A stretch of 64,000 nucleotides of DNA from Endobacterium cereale (lineage in GTDB: Bacteria; Pseudomonadota; Alphaproteobacteria; Rhizobiales; Rhizobiaceae): NCBI RefSeq assembly GCF_009617585.1, contig NZ_WIXI01000041.1, positions 1-64,000 on the forward strand. The letters run 5' to 3'. A model generated the notes under the pieces. The model was not told the DNA's origin. It ran no database searches and worked only from the letters and a program-made list of their open reading frames with translations. This document shows, piece by piece, positions 17,491 through 24,591 of this stretch. Within the stretch, counting starts at the first letter, position 1; each line of letters opens with the position of its first letter. Both the position numbers and the translations under genes were made by a program.

Positions 17491-17717
17491 CTATCTCCGC
17501 AAATACTGGAGGATATCGCGCTCTGTGTTCCTGTTGGTAATCAGTCCGAGCATCATGTTGTCGGCAAGTTCGACCAGAGCGGCGACAACCTCCTCCGGTT
17601 CCAGCCCGCCTCGATGGCGGAGAGGCAGATATTCGACACATCGTCGGCCATGGCGTCCTGCAGCGCAAGAAAGCGGCCCGGATGATTGTCGGTGGCAGGC
17701 GATGCGATTTTTCCCAT
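17491..17717 (-). pseudogene. Small hypothetical gene with one frameshift
   Basis: Two adjoining frames make one plausible ~75-residue helical protein. The first starts MGKIASPATDNHPGRFLALQDAMADD and runs to LSAIEAG. The second continues LEPEEVVAALVELADNMMLGLITNRNTERDILQYLRR. The shift lies at GCGGGCTGG near 17612, as if one G were missing. It is immediately upstream of the SRAP gene, with a two-base gap, so the three minus-strand genes probably form one transcript. Function unknown. Confidence 0.6.
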
Positions 17718-17818
17718 CCCATAGAAATGTGGTCTCACCGACCTGCGTCAAGACTTTGGTCTTGCGACGGGAAAACGGCTCACTATCTGAGCCGTCGGTT
17801 CTATGTGAGGAGTTGATC

Positions 17819-17989
17819 ATGGACGACGTCACGGCCGCCATTTTTACAGATCAGGATTTGGAAATTCTGCCACCCGAACATGGTGCCGGAGCAAATGGCG
17901 AAGCCGAGCCTTGTCTGTGTTGCGGTAGCGCGCATGTCGCGCTGGACGAGGATGGTTGCGGGATCTGCGATCAGTGCCTCAGCCCCTAA
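17819..17989 (+). CDS. Cys-rich zinc-ribbon-like miniprotein
   Basis: 56 residues: acidic N-terminal half (MDDVTAAIFTDQDLEILPPE), then CLCCGSAHVALDEDGCGICDQCLSP. The two Cys knuckles, spaced CxCC...CxxC, are typical of a small structural zinc ribbon. A strong ribosome site, GTGAGGAGTTGATC, precedes the ATG. It is divergent from the SRAP group with about 100 bases between. It could be a protein-protein adaptor; no family name is certain. Confidence 0.7.
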   Translation: MDDVTAAIFTDQDLEILPPEHGAGANGEAEPCLCCGSAHVALDEDGCGICDQCLSP

Positions 17990-18140
17990 GCCATTTGCCG
18001 ACTATTGGCTGATTGGTGGTAGGTGCACGCCTCGACGGATGGCGCGCTTACAGATCCGAGACATCCGCTACACATCCTGAACCTGCAGGATGAGAAGCAT
18101 CACCGTTTATCCGGAACGGCCGTCAAATCATTTCAAACTG

Positions 18141-18210
18141 AAAAGGCCCGGCTTCCCTCCCAAGATGCCGGGCCGACGCCCCGGAAGGTAGAGACCACGT
18201 CAGAGCTGCG
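18141..18210 (-). ncRNA. Possible short minus-strand RNA ending in a terminator
   Basis: On the minus strand GGCCCGGC pairs with GCCGGGCC (18145-18152 with 18167-18174) and is followed by TTTTCAG, a normal intrinsic terminator. No minus-strand gene ends nearby; the closest is DUF808, 500 bases away. A TTGACT sits about 70 bases before it (near 18240), with TAACGT 16 bases downstream as a possible -10. The loop reads ATCTTGGGAGGGAA. The terminator is well supported. The existence of a separate RNA is inference. Confidence 0.35.
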
Positions 18211-18259
18211 GCGACGTTATCGCGTATATTAGCAGAGTCAACGGCTCTTCACATGATAT

Positions 18260-18288
18260 CGGGTCCGGCGTCTGTGACGCCGGACCCG
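18260..18288. other. Perfect 13-base hairpin
   Basis: CGGGTCCGGCGTC and GACGCCGGACCCG around a TGT loop. No T run follows on either strand, so it is not a classical terminator. It could be an RNA-stabilising structure or a protein site. Confidence 0.5.
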
Positions 18289-18465
18289 ATTGTCTCTTCG
18301 AGGGGGATGAAGAGTGATCCGGAAGCATGAAGGGCGGGGGACGGGGTGGTTCCAGATTGTTCAGAGAACGAGCCGTGTCGAATTTGGTTCCCGACGCGAT
18401 CCTTGAGAAGACTGCCAGGCGCTGTTGCCAAGCCACGCTGCATGGCTGCCATGCGCCCGCGCGCA

Positions 18466-18494
18466 TTGCCGAGTTTCGCGCTTCGGGTTATCTA
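18466..18494 (+). promoter_or_regulatory. Promoter of the small RNA
   Basis: TTGCCG (18466-18471) and TATCTA (18489-18494) are 17 bases apart, a sigma-70-type layout. Transcription would start near 18501, a few bases before the first stem-loop. Confidence 0.55.
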
Positions 18495-18500
18495 CTGCTC

Positions 18501-18622
18501 ATCGAGACCGACACTCCTCCTCCCAGTCGGTCACGGTCGGACGGGCAGCACTCCTCCTCCCAAGCTGCACGTCACTTATCGAAACCCGCCGCACCTCCTC
18601 CCGCGGCGGGTTTTCGCGTTTT
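18501..18622 (+). ncRNA. Trans-acting small RNA, alpha-r14 (NfeR1/Smr14C) type
   Basis: Three stem-loops in a row each expose CCTCCTCCC, the anti-Shine-Dalgarno signature of this alphaproteobacterial family. SL1: GACCGAC / GTCGGTC (18506-18532), motif 18516-18524. SL2: GCAGC / GCTGC (18545-18568), motif 18553-18561. SL3: AACCCGCCGC / GCGGCGGGTT (18583-18612), motif 18594-18602, followed by TTCGCGTTTTG as terminator. The ~120-nt length fits the family. Known members base-pair near ribosome sites of many mRNAs, often transporters, and affect osmoadaptation and nodulation. This copy is plasmid-borne. Its targets and conditions are unknown. Confidence 0.8.
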
Positions 18623-18679
18623 GCAGCATTCTGGGCTGTGTCGATCATTCTCGCGAGCGGGCAACTCGACGGCGTCGTG

Positions 18680-19627
18680 CTACGCCGCGTGAGGTTTTGC
18701 CGGCTTCACCACGCTGATGGCGAGAACGACGATAGCTCCCACAAGGATGCCCAGCACTGCCTGCAGGAAGGATGTCGCGATCCAGCCGACCACGGCGGGA
18801 ATGACGGCGATTGTCTGCTGCACAACGGTTGCGATGTGCTCGATGACATGTTCAGGCGCGTGAAGTCCGAATTCGGCCAAACCATGGATGATGATGCTGC
18901 CGCCAACCCAGAGCATTGCAGCCGTTCCGATAACCGTCAGCGCCTCCAACAGGATCGGTGTGCCTTTCACGAGGCCACGACCGAACGCCTTGGTCGCGCC
19001 AGAGCCTGTCTCGGCCAGATACAGTCCGATGTCATCCGCTTTGACGATGAGAGCCACCACGCCATAGACTACCACCGTGATCAGGACGCCGACGGCGGCC
19101 AGAACGGCTGCCTGTGTCGCGATGTTCGACGTCGATACGCCGGCCAATGTGAGCGCCATGATCTCGGCGGAGAGGATAAAGTCGGTGCGGATGGCTCCCG
19201 ATACTTTCTGATCCTCCAGTTGCTTCGGATCCTTGGCTTTCTCGAGAACAGCTTCGCTGGCATCAGCATGAGGGCTGATTGCCTCATGGAGCTTTTCGAC
19301 ACCTTCGAAACACAGATATGCCCCACCAATCATCAGCAGCGGGGTGATCACCCAAGGGGCAAAATAACCCAGGATCAGGCAGATCGGCAGCAGGAAAACC
19401 AGCTTGTTTCTCAGTGAGCCGAGAGCGATCCGTCCAATGATCGGCAGTTCGCGGCTAGGCGAGAGACCAACCACGTAAGTCGGTGTCACTGCGGTGTCAT
19501 CGATGACGACCCCCGCAGCCTTCACGCTGGCTTTGGCAGTCTGGGCGGCAACGTCATCAAGTGAAGAGGCCGCCAGTTTTGCAATAGCAGCCACGTCGTC
19601 CAAAAGTGCAATCAAACCTGTTGCCAC
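18680..19627 (-). CDS. DUF808 family membrane protein (YedI-like)
   Basis: 315 residues. The N-terminus TGLIALLDDVAAIAKLAASSLDDVAAQTAKASVKAAGVVIDD is the hallmark of the family. KLVFLLPICLILGYFAPWVITPLLMIGGAYLCFEG follows, as two membrane segments, then a soluble loop (VLEKAKDPKQLEDQKV) and four to five more segments. I start at a GTG (19627), preceded by GAAGGATTCGAC; the frame runs on upstream to 19885 but that part is not conserved in kind. The function of DUF808 is unknown. A transport or envelope role is plausible only from topology. Confidence 0.85.
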   Translation of the reverse strand: MATGLIALLDDVAAIAKLAASSLDDVAAQTAKASVKAAGVVIDDTAVTPTYVVGLSPSRELPIIGRIALGSLRNKLVFLLPICLILGYFAPWVITPLLMIGGAYLCFEGVEKLHEAISPHADASEAVLEKAKDPKQLEDQKVSGAIRTDFILSAEIMALTLAGVSTSNIATQAAVLAAVGVLITVVVYGVVALIVKADDIGLYLAETGSGATKAFGRGLVKGTPILLEALTVIGTAAMLWVGGSIIIHGLAEFGLHAPEHVIEHIATVVQQTIAVIPAVVGWIATSFLQAVLGILVGAIVVLAISVVKPAKPHAA

Positions 19628-19863
19628 GTCGAATCCTTCATCATGCTGTGCGCGCGTATTTAGTCGCTCGGCCGGTGTTTGGTAGGTAATGCTACGCGAC
19701 AAACGCTTCTGGAGCGCATCTCTGATTAGGCTGTGTGAAATTTCTTGTCCGCAACGCAGGTGGAGACAGTGCTGAATGTCGCGTTTCGGCTGTTGTTGGA
19801 GCGAGTTGACGGCAGGGCGGTCGATGGATTGCCCGCATGACGACTTTGCGCCAGAAGCGGTCA

Positions 19864-20016
19864 TTAGCTCTGCCAAATCCACCAAAAGAATGTCCCAAAG
19901 CAGATGATCATTGCCGTAATTGATCCCATCGTACGCACAAGGCCTTGGTTCACGTTGCCGGTTCCCACCAATAAATAGTATGCGCGTTCAGGCTTCGATT
20001 TCTGACTGAGCTCCAT
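19864..20016 (-). CDS. 50-residue single-span membrane protein
   Basis: Starts MELSQKSKPERAYYLLVGTGNVNQG, then has one hydrophobic helix (ITAMIICFGTFFWWIW). GAAAGGTCGA lies before the ATG. It is divergent from the tetR gene, with the TetR-type palindrome in the shared gap, so it may be part of the regulon. No known family. Confidence 0.45.
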   Translation of the reverse strand: MELSQKSKPERAYYLLVGTGNVNQGLVRTMGSITAMIICFGTFFWWIWQS

Positions 20017-20072
20017 TCGACCTTTCAATAACCTCGGCGCACGGATATAGCTGCTGAGACACATTCACGTGT

Positions 20073-20096
20073 TTTCAGATACACATGTATCTGAAA
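20073..20096. promoter_or_regulatory. Operator palindrome of the TetR regulator
   Basis: Eleven-base arms TTTCAGATACA and TGTATCTGAAA separated by CA. It lies 37 bases before the tetR start and in the gap shared with the divergent small membrane gene. Size and symmetry fit a TetR operator; autoregulation is inferred. Confidence 0.65.
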
Positions 20097-20133
20097 TTTG
20101 ACTGAAGTGAAATGCCGAAAAGGGTATCAACCA

Positions 20134-20709
20134 ATGGCCAGATTGAGCCGAGCTGAAAGTATGGCAGTCACACGGGAAAAGTTGATGCGCTCGGCCCGAA
20201 AACTCTATCTCGGCCACGGCTATTCAGCGGTTTCGGTTGAGAAGATCGCGGCGGATTGCGATCTAACAAGAGGGGCGTTCTATACTCATTTCCGTTCTAA
20301 AGAAGCGATTTACATTGAGCTGGTTGAGGCTGATGTCGGCAAGGTGCTTCCCGGCTTAGTCGCCGTTATTGAAGGAGCCAGAACCCGTGACGAGGCAATT
20401 GATGTCGTCTGCGGATGGGCCGACGGGCGTTTTATCGAGCCTGATATGAGCTACCTGATGCTCGAAGTCCTTCAACACGCCATGAAGACGAAGATCGATG
20501 AAGATCAAATGTGCAAAGTTCGCGAGTTCTGGGGCCACGTTGGTAATGCACTGGAGCGCTTCTTCCCCAACCAAACGCTGCCAGGTCAATCACATGAAAT
20601 TGGATCAATCATCCTGCTTCTGCTAGCCGAAGGTCCATTGGTCGAGGCAGCAGGCGGGGCGAAGACCAGCCGCTTGGCTCGTCTGACGCTGGAAGCCTTC
20701 ATGCGATAG
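20134..20709 (+). CDS. TetR/AcrR family transcriptional regulator
   Basis: 191 residues. The N-terminal DNA-binding domain reads TREKLMRSARKLYLGHGYSAVSVEKIAADCDLTRGAFYTHFRSKEAIY (helix-turn-helix IAADCDLTRGAFYTHF). The C-terminal ligand domain has no known effector. I start at MARLSRAES (20134), since the 12 residues upstream are atypical. A near-perfect palindrome just upstream is the likely operator. Candidate targets are itself, the divergent 50-residue membrane protein and perhaps the DUF808 gene behind it. Confidence 0.88.
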   Translation: MARLSRAESMAVTREKLMRSARKLYLGHGYSAVSVEKIAADCDLTRGAFYTHFRSKEAIYIELVEADVGKVLPGLVAVIEGARTRDEAIDVVCGWADGRFIEPDMSYLMLEVLQHAMKTKIDEDQMCKVREFWGHVGNALERFFPNQTLPGQSHEIGSIILLLLAEGPLVEAAGGAKTSRLARLTLEAFMR

Positions 20710-20782
20710 TCCGCTTGGGGCCGAAGGCCGTAATGGCGTAGAAGCGCCAATAGCGGACGTTATGAGGCGCTCAAAACTGATA

Positions 20783-21475
20783 CTATTGATCAGCCGCAGC
20801 GCCTTCATTCTGCTTCTGGTCGGCAACAAGGCTCGCGTCTAGCACGCTGTCAGGCGACCCAAGACTGTCGATCATATCGAAGAAGTCATTCCAGAACGAT
20901 GTGTCGCCACCTCGCGCGTCCGCCACGATGCGGGCGGCGCTTTGGATGTCCGCAATGGTCAGTTCTGCACCTGGATTTGTTTGTTCGAGAATGCCTTTAG
21001 CCACATCGAAAGTTTCCCACGCCGCCATGACGCGAGCTTTATCCGCAGCAGGAACACCGTGGCCATAGTCGTCCACTACCGTTACCATGCCGTTGGCTTG
21101 CACCAGATTATAGCCAGTCAGTTGACGAAATGTAGCTAGTTCATTGGGTGTGAAAAGACCGACGGAACCATTTGCTTCGTAGTCGAAATCCCCGTTCTGC
21201 TCTCCGATAAGGAAAGAGAGGATGCTAACCGCATCGGTATAAGATGTGCCCGTCGTATCCGGAATGAATTCGTAAGCACCATCAGCCGTGAGCACATAAT
21301 TGTCCTGCAACTGCGGATCGGACAGCATGTTTTTAAACAGGGCGTTGTTACTCGACGCATAATTCCCATCGTTAACAAATTTGCTGAAGCTCTGATCCTG
21401 TTTATTTCCGTTGGGAAGAGAAGACGATCCATTGGAACTTGCCGTATAGCTGTTTGCAGATTGACTGACCTGCAT
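20783..21475 (-). CDS. Hypothetical protein, Ser/Asn-rich N-terminus
   Basis: 230 residues from MQVSQSANSYTASSNGSS, with the start fixed by GGAGGCAGTG. The first ~60 residues are rich in Ser, Asn and Gln. The rest is acidic with Ala-rich helices (GVPAADKARVMAAWETFDVAKGIL, IQSAARIVADARGGD). There is no Sec signal peptide. It resembles rhizobial hypothetical proteins that share a short secretion-signal-like N-terminus, but I know no function. It shares orientation and style with the next minus-strand gene upstream (21690-22418). Confidence 0.65.
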   Translation of the reverse strand: MQVSQSANSYTASSNGSSSLPNGNKQDQSFSKFVNDGNYASSNNALFKNMLSDPQLQDNYVLTADGAYEFIPDTTGTSYTDAVSILSFLIGEQNGDFDYEANGSVGLFTPNELATFRQLTGYNLVQANGMVTVVDDYGHGVPAADKARVMAAWETFDVAKGILEQTNPGAELTIADIQSAARIVADARGGDTSFWNDFFDMIDSLGSPDSVLDASLVADQKQNEGAAADQ

Positions 21476-21689
21476 CACTGCCTCCGTTCGCCGCGCCACA
21501 ACCTTAGGTAACGCAGATTGCTGGCGCGAACCTTGTGGACGACAACTCATCGGCGAATCATGGAACTTTTCGCCTAGCATCGCTTGATGCAGGCGTGCGC
21601 CTACTGCGGCTTCGCGCCAGAAGCGGACAGCGCGATAATCCATGACGGAGCGCACTGGGGTTCCGTCACTCTCAAAATTCCAGCGGTTT

Positions 21690-22418
21690 CTAACGTTGAG
21701 ACCTGGCGATGTCGCTCTGAGCCAACTCCTCATATCTCCTATTGATTTCGTCGTACTTGGGATCAGCTTTCATTCCCTCGAAATCGATCTGCGCTTGGGC
21801 AAGCTGGACAATACGGTTAAAGGTCGATTGGGTGATCGCGGTATCTGCCAACGAAATGCTCCCGCCCAAAAGCTTGATGAGTTTTTCGCTTGTATACTTC
21901 GCTTGCTCCGGCCCTTGAAGCCCCGTGTCTTCTAGTGAAAGTACAGCCAGCCGCTTGCCTATCGTATCGGAACTCGCGGTAATTAATCCCTGATTGTCGA
22001 CGGATGCGACGATCTTCCCACCAACGACGATATCTGCGTAGCGCTCGATGCGCGGGTCATTAGGGTCATCATAAAATTTTCTGTATTCGCTTTGGAGGGC
22101 CCGAGCATCCATATCAATGAAATCTCTTTCCATTGCCTGATACGCAGCATACTCCTCATCAGACAATCGCTCCCATGCGGGTTTCAAGGCGGGGAGGTCC
22201 GAGCCTTTGTTAAGAGTCAGCCCCTTGAGGCGCTCGTTAAGGCTTTCATGTGCTGTCGAGGTGCTTTCAATATCGCTGGACACCTGCGCTTTAGCATTGT
22301 TTTCCACATCACAACCGTCGAATTCTGGCGATGTTTCACTTGATGTCGATTTCAGCGTATCGGATATGCTGTGGCGTGAGGTCGCGCTATAATATGTTGA
22401 TGCGCCGATGATTGTCAT
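21690..22418 (-). CDS. Hypothetical protein, paired with the gene at 20783
   Basis: 242 residues beginning MTIIGASTYYSATSRHSISDTLKSTSSE, again a Ser/Thr-rich start with no Sec signal. The middle (PALKPAWERLSDEEYAAYQAMERDFIDMDARALQSEYRKFY) is helical. ERYADIVVGGKIVASVDNQGLI looks like a small beta region. ACGGAGCTACGAC gives the ribosome site. I do not recognise it. About 215 bases separate it from the downstream gene, so they may share a promoter. Confidence 0.6.
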   Translation of the reverse strand: MTIIGASTYYSATSRHSISDTLKSTSSETSPEFDGCDVENNAKAQVSSDIESTSTAHESLNERLKGLTLNKGSDLPALKPAWERLSDEEYAAYQAMERDFIDMDARALQSEYRKFYDDPNDPRIERYADIVVGGKIVASVDNQGLITASSDTIGKRLAVLSLEDTGLQGPEQAKYTSEKLIKLLGGSISLADTAITQSTFNRIVQLAQAQIDFEGMKADPKYDEINRRYEELAQSDIARSQR

Positions 22419-22734
22419 GTCGTAGCTCCGTTACGTCCCGTGGGGCATGGTGTAACACAATCCTTGCGCGAGCCTTTGCGGGGGGTATTCAATCCTGCAT
22501 CGGGATGCCGTCTCCAAACATGAGGTGAGGGAGCAAGAGCAGTTCAAATTCGCACGGTGAGCTCACGCGGAGTAAACGCGACGGAGTTTGAAGCATATTG
22601 TTAGGCAGACGCAACGGCCTGAAGTCCTCCTGTAACTTTTGCGTAAACGGTGTTTTCTTTGCACTTTGACCGAGCGCGGTGGGCGTTCAGTAAGCAGACA
22701 CTGCAAATTGACGGCAACAAAGCGCCAATAGCGG
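22419..22734. other. Intergenic region, no gene
   Basis: About 315 bases upstream of the hypothetical gene pair and downstream of the acetyltransferase. I see no coding frame, strong hairpin or repeat. Confidence 0.4.
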
Positions 22735-23280
22735 TCACCGGGGTTCGGCTGAACGGGGGCGTCGAAACAAAAGGCGGTCTCGCTCGTGGAGGTGACGTGC
22801 AAATGAAAAACCAGCCTTCTCCAAAACCCTCCTCGACCCCGTGTTATCAGGATGCGCCATTGCCCAAACTTCTTGAAGTTGTAGCTGCTTATCTGCGAAG
22901 CCTAATGCCGCGTTGACGAGCTCAGAAGCGTAACCTTTGCCCCAAACGTCAGGTCTGAAGTAGTAACCTACCTCGAAACCCCAGCCCGGATCGAATGGGT
23001 CTTCGTACAGACCACCCCACCCGATGATCCGACCGTCTTCTCGGCGCACAACCACCCATGGCGCACAGCCATCACGACGCCTTCGCCATTCGTGAACCAT
23101 CACTCGTCGCTGGCATTCCCTGAGCGTTTTATCGCTGTGGGTATGCTCCATAGCGGCCGGGTCTCCAAGAAATTCAAAGAGCTGAGGAATATCCGCCCGG
23201 CTCGACGGACGAAGAATCAAGCGTTCCGTTTCCAAAATGACCTCGGCATGGAAATATGTTGCATGACGCTCAGTGAGCAT
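22735..23280 (-). CDS. GNAT-family N-acetyltransferase (RimJ-like)
   Basis: 181 residues. LETERLILRPSSRADIPQLFEFLGDP opens the Acetyltransf_3 type. GWGFEVGYYFRPDVWGKGYASELVNAALGFA contains the acetyl-CoA pyrophosphate-binding pattern (R/Q-x-x-G-x-G/A as VWGKGYA). VWAMAHPDNTGSRRVLEKAGFSF is the C-terminal motif. It moves an acetyl group from acetyl-CoA to an unknown amine acceptor; RimJ/RimL relatives modify protein N-termini and others inactivate small molecules. Stand-alone gene. Confidence 0.9.
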   Translation of the reverse strand: MLTERHATYFHAEVILETERLILRPSSRADIPQLFEFLGDPAAMEHTHSDKTLRECQRRVMVHEWRRRRDGCAPWVVVRREDGRIIGWGGLYEDPFDPGWGFEVGYYFRPDVWGKGYASELVNAALGFADKQLQLQEVWAMAHPDNTGSRRVLEKAGFSFARHLHERDRLLFRRPRSAEPR

Positions 23281-23391
23281 CCTCAGTATCTCTTATCCGT
23301 CAACTTATTTTGCTTACGTTCGTCCGCTTCGGGCAAAAAGGTGACATAACGACCGCGCAAATTTCATCGAATTGCCAACAGCGCCCGTTGC

Positions 23392-23637
23392 CTAGTCAGC
23401 TTCATCCTTCACGGCCGGATGTTTGAATCGGACGCCGACGCCTCCGCCATTTTCAGGAATAAACTCAATGCCGGCGTCCTCGATTGCTCCGGCTATCCGA
23501 GAGAGTGTAGCCTGACGCAACTCCTCGCCGCGCTCGTATCGGACGATTGTCTGAGTGGAGACCTTCGCCGCGCGTGCGAGATCGATCACTCCCCAGCCGA
23601 GAGCAGTTCTGGCCATTTTACACTGAATTGAGTTCAT
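23392..23637 (-). CDS. XRE-family helix-turn-helix regulator
   Basis: 81 residues: MNSIQCKMARTALGWGVIDLARAAKVSTQTIVRYERGEELRQATLSRIAGAIEDAGIEFIPENGGGVGVR. The HTH is LARAAKVSTQTIVRYERG. It is a common single-domain repressor type in rhizobia. A perfect palindrome starts one base before its ATG and would cover the ribosome site, suggesting tight autoregulation. The divergent gene at 23773 may share the control. Longer frames to 23736 begin within the promoter region and are less likely. Confidence 0.85.
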   Translation of the reverse strand: MNSIQCKMARTALGWGVIDLARAAKVSTQTIVRYERGEELRQATLSRIAGAIEDAGIEFIPENGGGVGVRFKHPAVKDEAD

Positions 23638-23656
23638 ATCACCATACGATGGTGAT
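23638..23656. promoter_or_regulatory. Palindrome abutting the XRE start
   Basis: ATCACCAT and ATGGTGAT around ACG, a perfect eight-base-arm dyad immediately upstream of the XRE ATG. It is a likely autoregulatory operator, and it may also act at RNA level since it covers the translation start region. Confidence 0.6.
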
Positions 23657-23772
23657 TTTGGTTGCGCATTTTTTGGTTGTCCCGTATGTAATAAGTATTC
23701 AGGTATCGGTCGTGCCCGCGTTTGCACCGCAGACACGACCTGACCACAATCAAGCTGTGTGGAGCTCGGATC

Positions 23773-24345
23773 ATGGGTGATTCTGAGAATAGCAGAACTG
23801 TGCCTGCAATCACCTGCAGAAACTTACTGAAAACAACCGAATTGCTGCTGATGGCGCAGAGTGCCGGTCAGCCCTTGATTTCGCGTGGGCCGGGGGAGGA
23901 TGCGCTGCGCGAATGGAGGGCCTGGCGGGCCGCATTTCAGGAACTCGACAGATTGAATGCAGAGCAACAGCGTCTCGAGGAAGAGCTGCTCGAGATGGTA
24001 TCGATTGATGCCCGGCGCGGTGATGCAGGCCTGATTTCGCTGGCCTGCGTGCTTGCGGCGGACGATGACCATGTTCGCGCCTACCGGCATGCCGAACAGA
24101 CGGTCGAAACCGGGGCCGACATCGAGGACGTGTTGGCATCCAAACTGTCGAAAGCAGCTGTGACCTCTTTGAGCGGCATCGTCGCAAAACTGCATTGCGT
24201 GCTGGAACGCGGGCAGCCCAATCCGGACTATGAGGAATTTCCATGGCCTGAACTGCGCAGGTTGCTGCGTGATCTTCTGTGCCTCGGCGACGCCGCCCCG
24301 GACAATCGCTTGCGTGGGGAGGTGTCTTCGGTCAGCGCCGGCTGA
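23773..24345 (+). CDS. Hypothetical helical protein
   Basis: 190 residues starting MGDSENSRTVPAITCRNLLK; GGAGCTCGGATC precedes the ATG. It is largely helical and acidic, with a Leu/Glu-rich stretch (LDRLNAEQQRLEEELLEMV) that could form a short coiled coil, and YEEFPWPELRRLLRDLLCLGD near the end. No membrane segment or catalytic motif is seen. It is divergent from the XRE regulator. Function unknown. Confidence 0.6.
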   Translation: MGDSENSRTVPAITCRNLLKTTELLLMAQSAGQPLISRGPGEDALREWRAWRAAFQELDRLNAEQQRLEEELLEMVSIDARRGDAGLISLACVLAADDDHVRAYRHAEQTVETGADIEDVLASKLSKAAVTSLSGIVAKLHCVLERGQPNPDYEEFPWPELRRLLRDLLCLGDAAPDNRLRGEVSSVSAG

Positions 24346-24591
24346 TCCATGCCTTCATCTTCAAATTCGTATTTTAGACTTTTGTGCGCAGTGGAGTGCG
24401 CCATTTGCGATGGTCCGTCAGGCACTTTTGGCGGAATGTAATATCGACGTTTCAGTCATTTAGCGATCAGGCAGAGAACCTGAACATTGCCTTGCGGAGC
24501 AGTTGAGCCTGCTGCGCGGGAACGGACATCTGCGTGGCGAGCATGGGAACTCGCCACGTTCATTTTTGAACCAGAAAAAGGGAACATTGGA

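Larger units (their letters stand above)
17990..18465. other. Intergenic region with hairpins
   Basis: No gene is supported. The region holds two strong inverted repeats, listed separately (18145-18174 and 18260-18288), and leads into the small-RNA promoter at 18466. Confidence 0.5.

Noticed and set aside
18260..18288. Perfect hairpin as an intrinsic terminator
   Set aside because: No T run on either strand and no gene ends close by; reported only as a structure.
18425..19417. Long plus-strand open frame of 330 codons
   Set aside because: It is the antisense of the well-supported DUF808 gene, rich in Cys, His and Arg, with no ribosome site; it also covers the small RNA.
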